DNA from: Candidatus Methanophagales archaeon
GTDB taxonomy: Archaea > Halobacteriota > Syntropharchaeia > Alkanophagales > Methanospirareceae
DNA length: 5,257 nucleotides
Direction of reading: 5' to 3'
Assembly: GCA_030621535.1 (NCBI GenBank)
Contig: JAUXHM010000088.1
Coordinates: 1 to 5,257 of the forward strand
The translations under genes and the position numbers were made by a program. The notes beneath the pieces were generated by a model. It had not been told where the DNA came from and ran no database searches. It worked only from the letters and a program-made list of their open reading frames with translations. Shown one piece after another: positions 1 through 4,720 of this stretch (positions within the stretch are counted from its first letter, which is position 1; every line of letters starts with the position of its first letter).

Positions 1-19
1 TTTATTTGTCGGTGTCATA

Positions 20-52
20 TTAAATAATATATTTGGAAATCCTATTTATTGG
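20..52 (+). promoter_or_regulatory. Putative TATA-box region of apgM
   Basis: AT-rich stretch with two TATA-like boxes, taaataatatattt around 21-34 and ctatttatt around 42-50. The second lies about 48 nt before the ATG at 95, so an archaeal start site about 25 nt downstream would leave a leader of roughly 20 nt. I see no convincing Shine-Dalgarno sequence before the ATG. Placement is inferred from base composition and spacing only. Confidence 0.35.
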
Positions 53-94
53 TATACGTAGCAAATTTTGGGACAGACCTTTCAAAACGATAAA

Positions 95-1309
95 ATGAGC
101 ACAAAAGCATTATTGCTAATCTGCGATGGTCTCGGAGACCGCCCATCCATAGGAGGAAAGACGCCCTTACAAGCTGCTAATACGCCTTATTTAGATGAGA
201 TAAGCAAAGAGGGAATAAACGGGCTGATGGACGTCATATCTCCCGGGATAGTACCTGGAAGCGATACGGCACATCTCGCAATCCTTGGCTACGACCCATA
301 CAAGTATTATCCAGGCAGAGGTGTGCTTGAAGCGCTTGGTGCTGATATGGAACTATGCAGAGGAGACGTTGCTTTCAGAGCGAATTTCGCTACCGTGGAT
401 GATAAGATGCGAATCATAGACCGAAGAGCCGGGAGGAAGGGCAGTAAAGATCTGGCAGAAGCACTAAACGGGCTTGAAATAGACCACACCAAAATAATGT
501 TCACGAATACCACGGAACACCGATGCGCACTGGTACTGAAAGGAGAGAATCTGTCAAAAGCTGTCTCTGATGTGGACACGCATGAAGCTGGGAGCAAAGT
601 AAAAAAATGTGTGCCGCTTGAGGAAGGCGAGAAAGAACTAAAGACCGCAAACATCGTGAATGAATTTGTCCGGCAGAGTTATGATATACTGAATGAGCAT
701 CCGGTAAATGAAGAAAGGAGGCGGAGAGGCGAACTACCTGCGAATATAATTTTGCTGCGAGGTGCGGGAAGCTATGAGGAAGTGCCAGCGATGAAAGAGC
801 GATTCGGATTCGGAGCTGCCTGCATAGCAGGAGCTTCTCTTTACAAAGGCGTTGCGAAATATCTCGGCATGGACGTTGTGCCTGTTGAAGGTGCGACAGG
901 CATAGCGGATACGAATTTAAATAATAAAGCAGAAGCTGCTTTGCATGCATTAGAGAAGCATGATTTTGTTTTCCTTCACGTGAAAGCTACCGATAGCATG
1001 GGACATGATGGTAACTTCGAGGGAAAGAAGGACATGATTTCGCGGATAGATAAAGAGCTTGTAGCACGAATAAAGGATGTTGACGCATATATCGTCATTA
1101 CGGCAGACCATAGCACGCCTGTATCAATAAAACGGCACAGCGGTGACCCTGTTCCCATAGTTATAAAAGGCGAGGGTGTCCGGAAAGACGGAATAACCAA
1201 ATTTGATGAGATTTCCGCTGCTTCAGGCGGGTTGGGCAGGATAAGAGGCGCTGATTTGATGCCGATATTATCGGATTTTATGGGTTTTTATAAGATGTTC
1301 GGGACGTGA
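95..1309 (+). CDS. apgM: 2,3-bisphosphoglycerate-independent phosphoglycerate mutase, archaeal type
   Basis: Interconverts 3-phosphoglycerate and 2-phosphoglycerate in the cytoplasm, in glycolysis and gluconeogenesis. It belongs to the metal-dependent alkaline phosphatase superfamily. Using the ATG at 95 the protein is 404 residues, normal for the archaeal family. The frame is open back to a TTG at 68, but MSTKALLLICDGLGDRP is the expected N-terminus, so the ATG is preferred. Visible landmarks are the metal ligand D11 in ICDGLGD, the phosphorylated serine S56 in PGSDTAH, the YYPGRGVLEALGA segment that follows, the metal-binding HVKATDSMGHDG (D300, H304), ITADHS (D338, H339) and H348 in KRHSGDP. 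No frameshift or missing catalytic residue is seen. It stands alone on this strand, and the following region is transcribed towards it. Identification is secure. Confidence 0.95.
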   Translation: MSTKALLLICDGLGDRPSIGGKTPLQAANTPYLDEISKEGINGLMDVISPGIVPGSDTAHLAILGYDPYKYYPGRGVLEALGADMELCRGDVAFRANFATVDDKMRIIDRRAGRKGSKDLAEALNGLEIDHTKIMFTNTTEHRCALVLKGENLSKAVSDVDTHEAGSKVKKCVPLEEGEKELKTANIVNEFVRQSYDILNEHPVNEERRRRGELPANIILLRGAGSYEEVPAMKERFGFGAACIAGASLYKGVAKYLGMDVVPVEGATGIADTNLNNKAEAALHALEKHDFVFLHVKATDSMGHDGNFEGKKDMISRIDKELVARIKDVDAYIVITADHSTPVSIKRHSGDPVPIVIKGEGVRKDGITKFDEISAASGGLGRIRGADLMPILSDFMGFYKMFGT

Positions 1310-1317
1310 AGTCTCGA

Positions 1318-1370
1318 CTGCTAACTCCATCACGCAGTGAATAGCAGGACGGCACTGTCGATTTTTTAAG
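1318..1370 (+). terminator. Possible transcription terminator after apgM
   Basis: Nine bases after the apgM stop there is an imperfect hairpin, CTGCTA (1318-1323) against TAGCAG (1342-1347), followed by a T-run at 1362-1367. Archaeal terminators depend mostly on the T-run, so the hairpin may not matter. The site is also where minus-strand transcription from R1 would arrive. Confidence 0.35.
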
Positions 1371-1426
1371 TAAAATTCCTGTTCACGTATGTCATTCAAT
1401 CACTACTGGCTAACACATTTTATTAT

Positions 1427-1510
1427 TCAGCTTCGGGCAATTTTACTTAACCTCGGTATATCTGAACTTGGTTCGCATATACCTCCCTTTAACTGAACCT
1501 TCTCAATCAT
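1427..1510 (-). CDS. Small ORF of the R1 module (27 aa), function unknown
   Basis: The peptide has 27 residues. It begins MIEKVQLKGGICEPSSDI and continues PRLSKIARS. The ATG at 1510 is preceded by a strong ribosome binding site, ggaggtaaaaa, and by a TATA-like box 31-40 nt upstream, so it would be the first cistron of its own transcript. Residues 7-17 (LKGGICEPSSD) match the small ORF of R3 in 10 of 11 positions. The DIP-basic-L-S motif recurs in a different frame of R2 and in R4. No larger gene follows on this strand before apgM ends. I do not recognise the family. It may be a leader peptide, an independent small protein or a relic. Translation is supported by the ribosome binding site and the conserved frame, not by similarity to a known protein. 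Confidence 0.5.
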   Translation of the reverse strand: MIEKVQLKGGICEPSSDIPRLSKIARS

Positions 1511-1605
1511 TTTTTACCTCCTAACTCTTAATTAGATGAGGGTATATAACTAACTCTTTCGATTTTCTTATGGCGTATAGCATCTTGCAAATAAAAGCCG
1601 ACGGC
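1451..1605 (-). repeat. R1: promoter-plus-small-ORF repeat module
   Basis: About 150 bp recognisably similar to R2 (2003-2150) and, over about 100 bp, to R3. Shared landmarks in minus-strand order are gcttttatttgc, a gctatac box, the TATA-like box, an SD-like sequence and ATG, the ttaaag-(gg)-aggtata core, and a dyad at 1455-1483. The dyad arms are 13 nt around a TTG loop, with 11 Watson-Crick pairs, one G-T pair and one mismatch by my count. A short palindrome, agccg-a-cggct (1596-1606), sits at the far edge. I see no terminal inverted repeats or target duplication that would mark a transposon. Confidence 0.75.
1541..1550 (-). promoter_or_regulatory. TATA-like box of R1
   Basis: On the minus strand this reads gttatatacc, centred about 36 nt before the small-ORF ATG at 1510. 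The same element sits 37 nt from the ATG in R2 and 39 nt in R3. The constant spacing across copies that have otherwise diverged supports a real promoter with a short leader carrying the ribosome binding site. Confidence 0.55.
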
Positions 1606-1671
1606 TGATTTTGCTTAAATTTCTTTTTTCCCTTTTATCTGCTGTTATACACAGCGAACGAAGAGGCGCCT

Positions 1672-1965
1672 TTATTTCTTTTTAATCTCCCTTGCTCTGT
1701 ATTCTGCTTTCGCTTCCATTTCCTTAAGTAGTTTCTCTATCCAGCGAACAGCATTCAGATAATGCGCTGTTATACCGATTCCCCAACCTATGAGGGGATA
1801 AAAGAACCAGATGTCCTCGGGAGAATATATGAAGTTAATGGCTATCAACATAGTGTTAACCAGCACGTACACTACCAGATGAACTAGAAAACCTCTTTTC
1901 TCCACCTCAGTTTTTATTTCTCTATACGCATTTTTGTAGTCCTCTAAAGAGATTTCTTCTGCCAT
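1672..1965 (-). CDS. 2TM domain small membrane protein
   Basis: A 97-residue protein with two predicted membrane helices, about residues 26-46 (FLVHLVVYVLVNTMLIAIN) and 53-70 (WFFYPLIGWGIGITAHYL), flanked by charged helical ends. The pattern FxxHLxxYVxVN, then W-F-x-x-P-x-x-GWGIG-x-x-H, is the signature of the 2TM domain family. That domain occurs alone or fused to histidine kinases and helix-turn-helix regulators. Here it is stand-alone and its role is unknown. The ATG at 1965 is preceded by a near-perfect ribosome binding site, GGAGGTGAG (1971-1979). The gene lies directly downstream of R2, whose promoter and small ORF probably lead into it. A perfect palindrome AGGCGCCT (1664-1671) follows the stop codon. 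Membrane location and family are firm; function is not. Confidence 0.9.
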   Translation of the reverse strand: MAEEISLEDYKNAYREIKTEVEKRGFLVHLVVYVLVNTMLIAINFIYSPEDIWFFYPLIGWGIGITAHYLNAVRWIEKLLKEMEAKAEYRAREIKKK

Positions 1966-1971
1966 ATTTAC

Positions 1972-2055
1972 TCACCTCCTAAGCCGATTGCATATAACTT
2001 TGGGATATCCGAACTTGGTTCGTATATACCTCTTTAACGGAAACTTCTCTCTCAT
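1972..2055 (-). pseudogene. Small ORF of R2, frame-shifted relative to R1 and R3
   Basis: An ATG at 2055 after gaggaaaaaa opens a 27-codon frame beginning MREKFPLK, like MNEEFPLK in R3. R2 reads ttaaagaggtata where R1 and R3 read ttaaagggaggtata, a 2-nt difference. After codon 8 the ATG frame therefore becomes an unrelated sequence ending at TGA (1972-1974). The family sequence continues in another frame as GIYEPSSDIPKL and ends in GGE plus TAA at 1968-1970, two bases before the ATG of the 2TM gene. The family reading therefore needs a frameshift. It is either a decayed small gene, a programmed shift, or a leader whose frame does not matter. In either frame the ORF runs through the 2TM ribosome binding site, so translation of the two could be coupled. 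Confidence 0.45.
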
Positions 2056-2150
2056 TTTTTTCCTCATGACTTTTAGATAGATAAGGGTATATAAATAACT
2101 TGCATATCTTTGCAATGGTGTATAGCGTCTCGCAAATAAAAGCCGATAGG
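2003..2150 (-). repeat. R2: promoter-plus-small-ORF repeat module
   Basis: Second copy of the module, similar to R1 over its whole length, including cgcaaataaaagccgat at 2131-2147 (tgcaaataaaagccgac in R1). The dyad lies at 2002-2030, with arms gggatatccgaac and gttcgtatatacc around TTG. This copy sits immediately upstream of the 2TM gene and downstream of the toxin gene, so it divides two transcription units on the same strand. Confidence 0.75.
2086..2096 (-). promoter_or_regulatory. TATA-like box of R2, probable promoter of the small ORF and 2TM gene
   Basis: Minus strand reads atttatatacc-like sequence centred about 37 nt before the ATG at 2055. With the usual archaeal spacing, transcription would start just before the gaggaaaaaa ribosome binding site. 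The transcript would hold the leader ORF, the dyad and then the 2TM gene about 90 nt later. This is the best TATA match of the three module copies. Confidence 0.6.
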
Positions 2151-2178
2151 CAAGATTTGGGCGAAGCGTAGCGTTTTA

Positions 2179-2427
2179 TCATTTGTAAATGCTCCTTCTA
2201 TGCCCGATTCTCAAAATCACTACGTTTTTATTGTCAATATCAAATATGGCTCTGTAATCTCCTATTCTGAATCTATATGTCCCTATTTTATGATTTATCA
2301 ACTTTCTGGCATATTTTAGAGGGGTTTTAGCGTATTCCTTGAGTTTCATAGCGATTCTATTCTGCATCTCTTTGTCAATGTTTTCCAAGTCTTTCAACGC
2401 CCTCTGGGTAAATACTACCTTATACAT
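2179..2427 (-). CDS. RelE/ParE-superfamily type II toxin
   Basis: An 82-residue protein read from the ATG at 2427. A TTG five codons upstream is possible, but MYKVVFTQRALKDLENID is the normal N-terminus of the family. RelE-type toxins are small ribosome-dependent mRNA endonucleases neutralised by a tightly bound antitoxin; ParE relatives hit gyrase instead. Visible features are the N-terminal beta strand, two helices (about 8-33), the central strands YRFRIGDYRAIFDID (51-65) and the C-terminal GHRRSIYK. The arginines R52, R54, R59, R77 and R78 and Tyr81 correspond to the basic and aromatic residues RelE uses on mRNA. The start overlaps the antitoxin stop by 8 nt, the usual coupled order. An upstream gagg lies 9 nt from the ATG. 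The RelE versus ParE target cannot be settled from sequence alone. Confidence 0.88.
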   Translation of the reverse strand: MYKVVFTQRALKDLENIDKEMQNRIAMKLKEYAKTPLKYARKLINHKIGTYRFRIGDYRAIFDIDNKNVVILRIGHRRSIYK

Positions 2428-2617
2428 CAAAAATTTCCTCAAGATATTTCACTTTGCCTTCTTTATAATCGGTTCTTGCCTCTTCGATTGATCGTAGATA
2501 TTCATCACTTGAAAGTGCTAATATATCTTCGATTAAATCTTCCATGGCACCTCTGACAGTATCTGACATCAAAGAGCGAAATTCCACAACAGTTAAATCC
2601 TTTACTTTCGTTTCCAT
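2420..2617 (-). CDS. Antitoxin of the RelE/ParE-type pair
   Basis: A 65-residue acidic protein, METKVKDLTVVEFRSLM at the N-terminus and SIEEARTDYKEGKVKYLEE (residues 43-61) at the C-terminus. Small proteins with a DLTVEEF-like start and an EEAR-DYKEG-V-LEE tail are common first genes of RelE-type modules in archaea. The N-terminal part would dimerise or bind DNA and the tail would wrap the toxin; this division is inferred from the family. It overlaps the toxin start by 8 nt, so the two are translated together. The ATG at 2617 has a gggtg ribosome binding site inside the 14-nt gap after the R3 small ORF. A second TATA-like stretch, tttttaagtattta (about 2645-2658), may give a nearer promoter than the R3 one. 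Confidence 0.82.
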   Translation of the reverse strand: METKVKDLTVVEFRSLMSDTVRGAMEDLIEDILALSSDEYLRSIEEARTDYKEGKVKYLEEIFDV

Positions 2618-2631
2618 ACGTGAACACCCTT

Positions 2632-2730
2632 TTATAGCTTAATGTAAATACTTAAAAATTTTTTGCCTACTTCGTTCATATCCGAACTTATTTCGCATAT
2701 ACCTCCCTTTAAGGGAAACTCCTCATTCAT
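2632..2730 (-). CDS. Small ORF of the R3 module (32 aa), function unknown
   Basis: The peptide has 32 residues. It starts MNEEFPLKGGICEISSDM and ends NEVGKKFLSIYIKL. The ATG at 2730 follows ggggacaaaag, a moderate ribosome binding site, and a TATA-like box 39 nt upstream. Compared with the R1 peptide, LKGGICE and SSD are identical and the length from ATG to SSD is the same, so the frame is preserved between two diverged copies. The stop at 2632-2634 is 14 nt before the antitoxin ATG, the spacing expected of an operon's first cistron. The C-terminus differs from R1 and looks hydrophobic-basic. I do not recognise a family. A leader peptide for the toxin-antitoxin operon is one reading; a remnant is another. 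Confidence 0.48.
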   Translation of the reverse strand: MNEEFPLKGGICEISSDMNEVGKKFLSIYIKL

Positions 2731-2775
2731 CTTTTGTCCCCTAACTTTTAAATAGATGACATGTCTATAAATACA
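2674..2775 (-). repeat. R3: promoter-plus-small-ORF repeat module (shorter copy)
   Basis: Third copy, about 100 bp. It shares with R1 the string gcatatacctccctttaa (plus strand) and the SD-like and TATA-like elements, but lacks the gcttttatttgc upstream part. The dyad at 2675-2703 keeps the inner arms atatccgaa and ttcgcatat while the outer pairs have decayed. It drives towards the antitoxin-toxin pair and abuts the divergent paaK promoter. Confidence 0.7.
2764..2774 (-). promoter_or_regulatory. TATA-like box of R3, probable promoter of the small ORF and toxin-antitoxin operon
   Basis: Minus strand reads gtatttataga, centred about 39 nt before the ATG at 2730, the same place as in R1 and R2. 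It lies only about 20 bp from the oppositely facing paaK box, so the two transcription units share a compact divergent promoter region. Confidence 0.5.
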
Positions 2776-2785
2776 AAACCTATAG

Positions 2786-2798
2786 TTTTTTATAGTAT
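2786..2798 (+). promoter_or_regulatory. TATA-like box of the paaK-ACT operon
   Basis: The sequence ttttttatagtat is centred about 44 nt before the paaK ATG at 2837. A start near 2818 would give a leader of about 19 nt containing taggtg (2825-2830), a weak ribosome binding site. Confidence 0.45.
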
Positions 2799-2836
2799 GA
2801 CACTTATTGATTGATTAGTTAGTTAGGTGAATTAAC

Positions 2837-4141
2837 ATGTTCGAGTACTGGAATCCGCGCATTGAACGTATGCCTGTAGACGATTTGCACGAACTGCAGG
2901 GGAAACGCCTCAGGTCGCTTGTTCGCTATGTCCATGATCATTCCTCCTTTTACCGGCAGCGATTCCGGGAGGCAGGTGTGGAGCCGGATGACATCAAAAA
3001 GCTGAGTGACGTAACCAAACTGCCTTTTACATTCAAGATTGACCTTCGTAATACCTATCCCACTGGTATGTTCTGTCTTCCCGAAAACTGGGTTGTGCGG
3101 TATCACGTATCCAGCGGCACGACTGGGAAACCGACTGTAGTTGGATATACTCAAGGGGACATTGATATGTGGACTGAGTCTTTAGCTAGAGCACTCACAT
3201 CCGTTGGTCTGGGTCGTGAAGATGTAATTCAGGTTAGTTATGGCTATGGGCTATTCACCGGGGGGCTTGGTCTCCACTACGGTGCAGAGCGAATTGGCGC
3301 CACGGTGCTTCCCACGGGCGCCGGTAATACTGAGCGGCAGATAGAGCTAATGCAGGATTTAGGAAGCACTGCTATCGCCTGCACACCTTCTTATTTCCTG
3401 CACATGAACGAGGTTGCGCAGAAGATGGGCGTGAGCATCCGCGATGACACAAAACTTAAAGCAGGCATCTTTGGTGCAGAGCCGTGGTCTGATGAGACGA
3501 GAAAGCGGATTGAGGAGTCCACAGGCATCAAGGCGTATGACATATACGGAACCAGCGAGATGAGCGGTCCACTCTTCACCGAGTGCCATTTACAGAACGG
3601 AATCCACATCTGGGCGGATTTGTTCCTGCTCGAGGTGATTGACCCGAAAACAGGGGAGCAAGTGGAGGATGGCGAGCGTGGCGAACTCGTTGTGACCACG
3701 CTGAACAAATGGGCATTCCCACTTATCAGGTACCGGATAGGCGACATCACCATACTGAATAACGAGCCATGTGAGTGTGGGCGAACACATCCACGAATCA
3801 TGCGAATCCTGGGTCGCACAGACGATATGATCGTGGTACGAGGAATAAACGTGTTCCCAAGCCAGGTTGAATCGGTACTTATGCGAATCCCTGAGATTGG
3901 CGACCACTATCAGATAATTGTGGACCGAAAAGGTCCACTGGACGTCATGAGCGTAAAGGTTGAAATGACCGAATCTACGTTCAGCGATAAAATCGCTGAC
4001 TTGATGTCATTAAGCAAGACGGTCGCCAGACTGCTTAAGGGTGTGCTGAATATTACGGCTGAGGTGGAGCTGGTAGAGCCCGGGACGATTCCACGCTCGA
4101 TGGGAAAAGCTCAGCACGTTATAGACAGGAGAAAAGTGTAG
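2837..4141 (+). CDS. paaK: Phenylacetate-CoA ligase family (PaaK-type) adenylate-forming enzyme
   Basis: A 434-residue ANL-superfamily enzyme, normal PaaK length. The family activates an aryl or arylacetic acid with ATP to an acyl-adenylate and then to the CoA thioester, in the cytoplasm. N-terminal YWNPRIERMP and LRSLVRYVHDHSSFYRQRF are typical of PaaK. Core motifs are the phosphate-binding SSGTTGKPT (92-100), YGTSEMSGP (237-245), RYRIGD (298-303), the hinge GRTDDMIVVRGINVFP (326-341) and the catalytic lysine K424 in RSMGKAQ. A CxCG motif (C312, C314) is present, as in many relatives. The C-terminal subdomain (about 330-434) is complete. It forms an operon with the ACT gene 11 nt downstream, a pairing common in methanogenic archaea, where the substrate is often unproven. 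It could act on phenylacetate, indoleacetate or another aryl acid from amino-acid breakdown. Family is certain, substrate is not. Confidence 0.93.
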   Translation: MFEYWNPRIERMPVDDLHELQGKRLRSLVRYVHDHSSFYRQRFREAGVEPDDIKKLSDVTKLPFTFKIDLRNTYPTGMFCLPENWVVRYHVSSGTTGKPTVVGYTQGDIDMWTESLARALTSVGLGREDVIQVSYGYGLFTGGLGLHYGAERIGATVLPTGAGNTERQIELMQDLGSTAIACTPSYFLHMNEVAQKMGVSIRDDTKLKAGIFGAEPWSDETRKRIEESTGIKAYDIYGTSEMSGPLFTECHLQNGIHIWADLFLLEVIDPKTGEQVEDGERGELVVTTLNKWAFPLIRYRIGDITILNNEPCECGRTHPRIMRILGRTDDMIVVRGINVFPSQVESVLMRIPEIGDHYQIIVDRKGPLDVMSVKVEMTESTFSDKIADLMSLSKTVARLLKGVLNITAEVELVEPGTIPRSMGKAQHVIDRRKV

Positions 4142-4152
4142 AGGAGTAAAAA

Positions 4153-4587
4153 ATGGCTGCGATAAAACAGATTTCTATCTTTGCGGAGAACAAGCCTGGC
4201 AGGATGGCTGGGGTAGCAAAGGCGTTAGGAGATGCGGGTGTGAACATTCGCGCATTGACCATTGCGGAGGCAGGTGACTTTGGCGTAATCCGGATGGTGG
4301 TTGATGATACGGAGAGGGGATATACAGCGCTCCGTGAGAAAGGTTTTATGGTCTCTGAGACTGACGTTCTCGCAGTGGAGATAAAGGACGTTCCCGGGGG
4401 TCTGTACGAGATAGCTAACAGTTTGGGTATGAATAACGTCAACGTGGAGTATGCGTATGCTTTTGTGACGGCAAAAGCCGAGCGGGCGATGCTGATTCTA
4501 CGGGTGGATGACGTAAAGAGAGCTGCGGAAGTGCTGAGCGAGGCTGGGGTGAGAATAGCGACAAAAGGGGAAATACAGCAGATTTGA
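4153..4587 (+). CDS. Tandem ACT-domain amino-acid-binding protein
   Basis: A 144-residue protein made of two ACT domains. The first is about residues 4-68, with ENKPGRMAGVAKALGDAGVN (12-31) as the loop-helix that usually binds an amino acid at a dimer interface. The second is about 73-140, with VPGGLYEIANSLGMNNVNVE (80-99). No catalytic domain is attached. Stand-alone proteins of this kind, annotated as amino-acid-binding ACT domain proteins, often follow PaaK-type ligases and are thought to sense an amino acid such as an aromatic or branched one; the ligand here is unknown. The ATG follows gaggagtaaaaa, whose gagg overlaps the paaK stop region, so the two genes are probably cotranscribed. 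A regulatory or sensor subunit of the ligase is the simplest inference. Confidence 0.9.
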   Translation: MAAIKQISIFAENKPGRMAGVAKALGDAGVNIRALTIAEAGDFGVIRMVVDDTERGYTALREKGFMVSETDVLAVEIKDVPGGLYEIANSLGMNNVNVEYAYAFVTAKAERAMLILRVDDVKRAAEVLSEAGVRIATKGEIQQI

Positions 4588-4612
4588 AGAGAAAAAGTTT
4601 TCATCCAGAGGG

Positions 4613-4720
4613 ATGTATATACGAAGTACTTCAGATATACCGCCAAATTGGAATAATATGCGAAGCATTGCGGATATACCGAAGTTATCTGAAATTTTGA
4701 AACAAATTGGGGGAGAGTAA
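4613..4720 (+). CDS. Small ORF of R4 (35 aa) abutting the nuclease-like gene
   Basis: A 35-codon frame lying in the 133-nt gap between the ACT gene and the nuclease-like gene. Its two halves repeat with a 13-residue period: YIRSTSDIPPNWN (2-14) and NMRSIADIPKLSE (15-27), then ILKQIGGE. The DIPKLSEI part matches DIPRLSKI of R1 and DIPKLYAI of the R2 alternative frame. The stop TAA (4718-4720) directly abuts the ATG at 4721, and the GGE codons (4712-4717) form the ribosome binding site of the next gene, as in R2. The start is uncertain: agaggg touches the ATG, and the frame is open well upstream. Relative to R1 there is also a 1-nt difference near the GAA codon, so R4 may be a decayed copy. No function can be assigned. 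Confidence 0.4.
   Translation: MYIRSTSDIPPNWNNMRSIADIPKLSEILKQIGGE
4617..4681 (+). repeat. R4: tandem 39-nt repeat related to R1-R3
   Basis: Two 26-nt blocks, 4617-4642 and 4656-4681, are 21/26 identical with a 39-nt period. Both contain atat-n-cgaag and gatataccg, the same strings that flank the centre of the R1-R3 dyads on the minus strand. The first block forms a symmetric dyad at 4615-4640 centred on GAAGTACTTC; the second is a weaker dyad. R4 faces the plus strand, opposite to R1-R3, and I see no TATA-like box in front of it. Confidence 0.6.

Noticed and set aside
68..94. Longer apgM start at the TTG (nine more residues)
   Set aside because: The family begins at MxxKALLLICDG-like sequence, and the added residues GQTFQNDK have no family support. 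The ATG at 95 is preferred.
307..950. Two minus-strand frames opposite apgM (115 and 149 codons)
   Set aside because: They are antisense to a strongly conserved enzyme gene with no domain or ribosome binding site; treated as shadows.
1979..2182. A 67-codon minus-strand frame whose ATG overlaps the toxin stop (ATGA)
   Set aside because: It runs through the R2 promoter and leader in a frame not kept in R1 or R3, has no recognisable domain and no ribosome binding site of note. The overlap looks accidental.
1381..2625. Shared 11-mer gttcacgtatg at 1381-1391 (plus) and at the antitoxin start (minus, 2615-2625)
   Set aside because: The similarity does not extend on either side, so chance is the simpler explanation.
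1451..2775. R1-R3 as a CRISPR array
   Set aside because: The copies are about 100-150 bp, diverged, and 500-650 bp apart with genes between them; there are no short exact repeats with regular spacers.
1451..2775. R1-R3 as insertion sequences
   Set aside because: No transposase frame, terminal inverted repeats or target-site duplications can be seen at the edges. A non-autonomous element remains possible but unsupported.
3359..3907. Several minus-strand frames inside paaK
   Set aside because: They lie opposite a complete, motif-rich enzyme gene and have Ser/His/Cys-rich low-sense composition.
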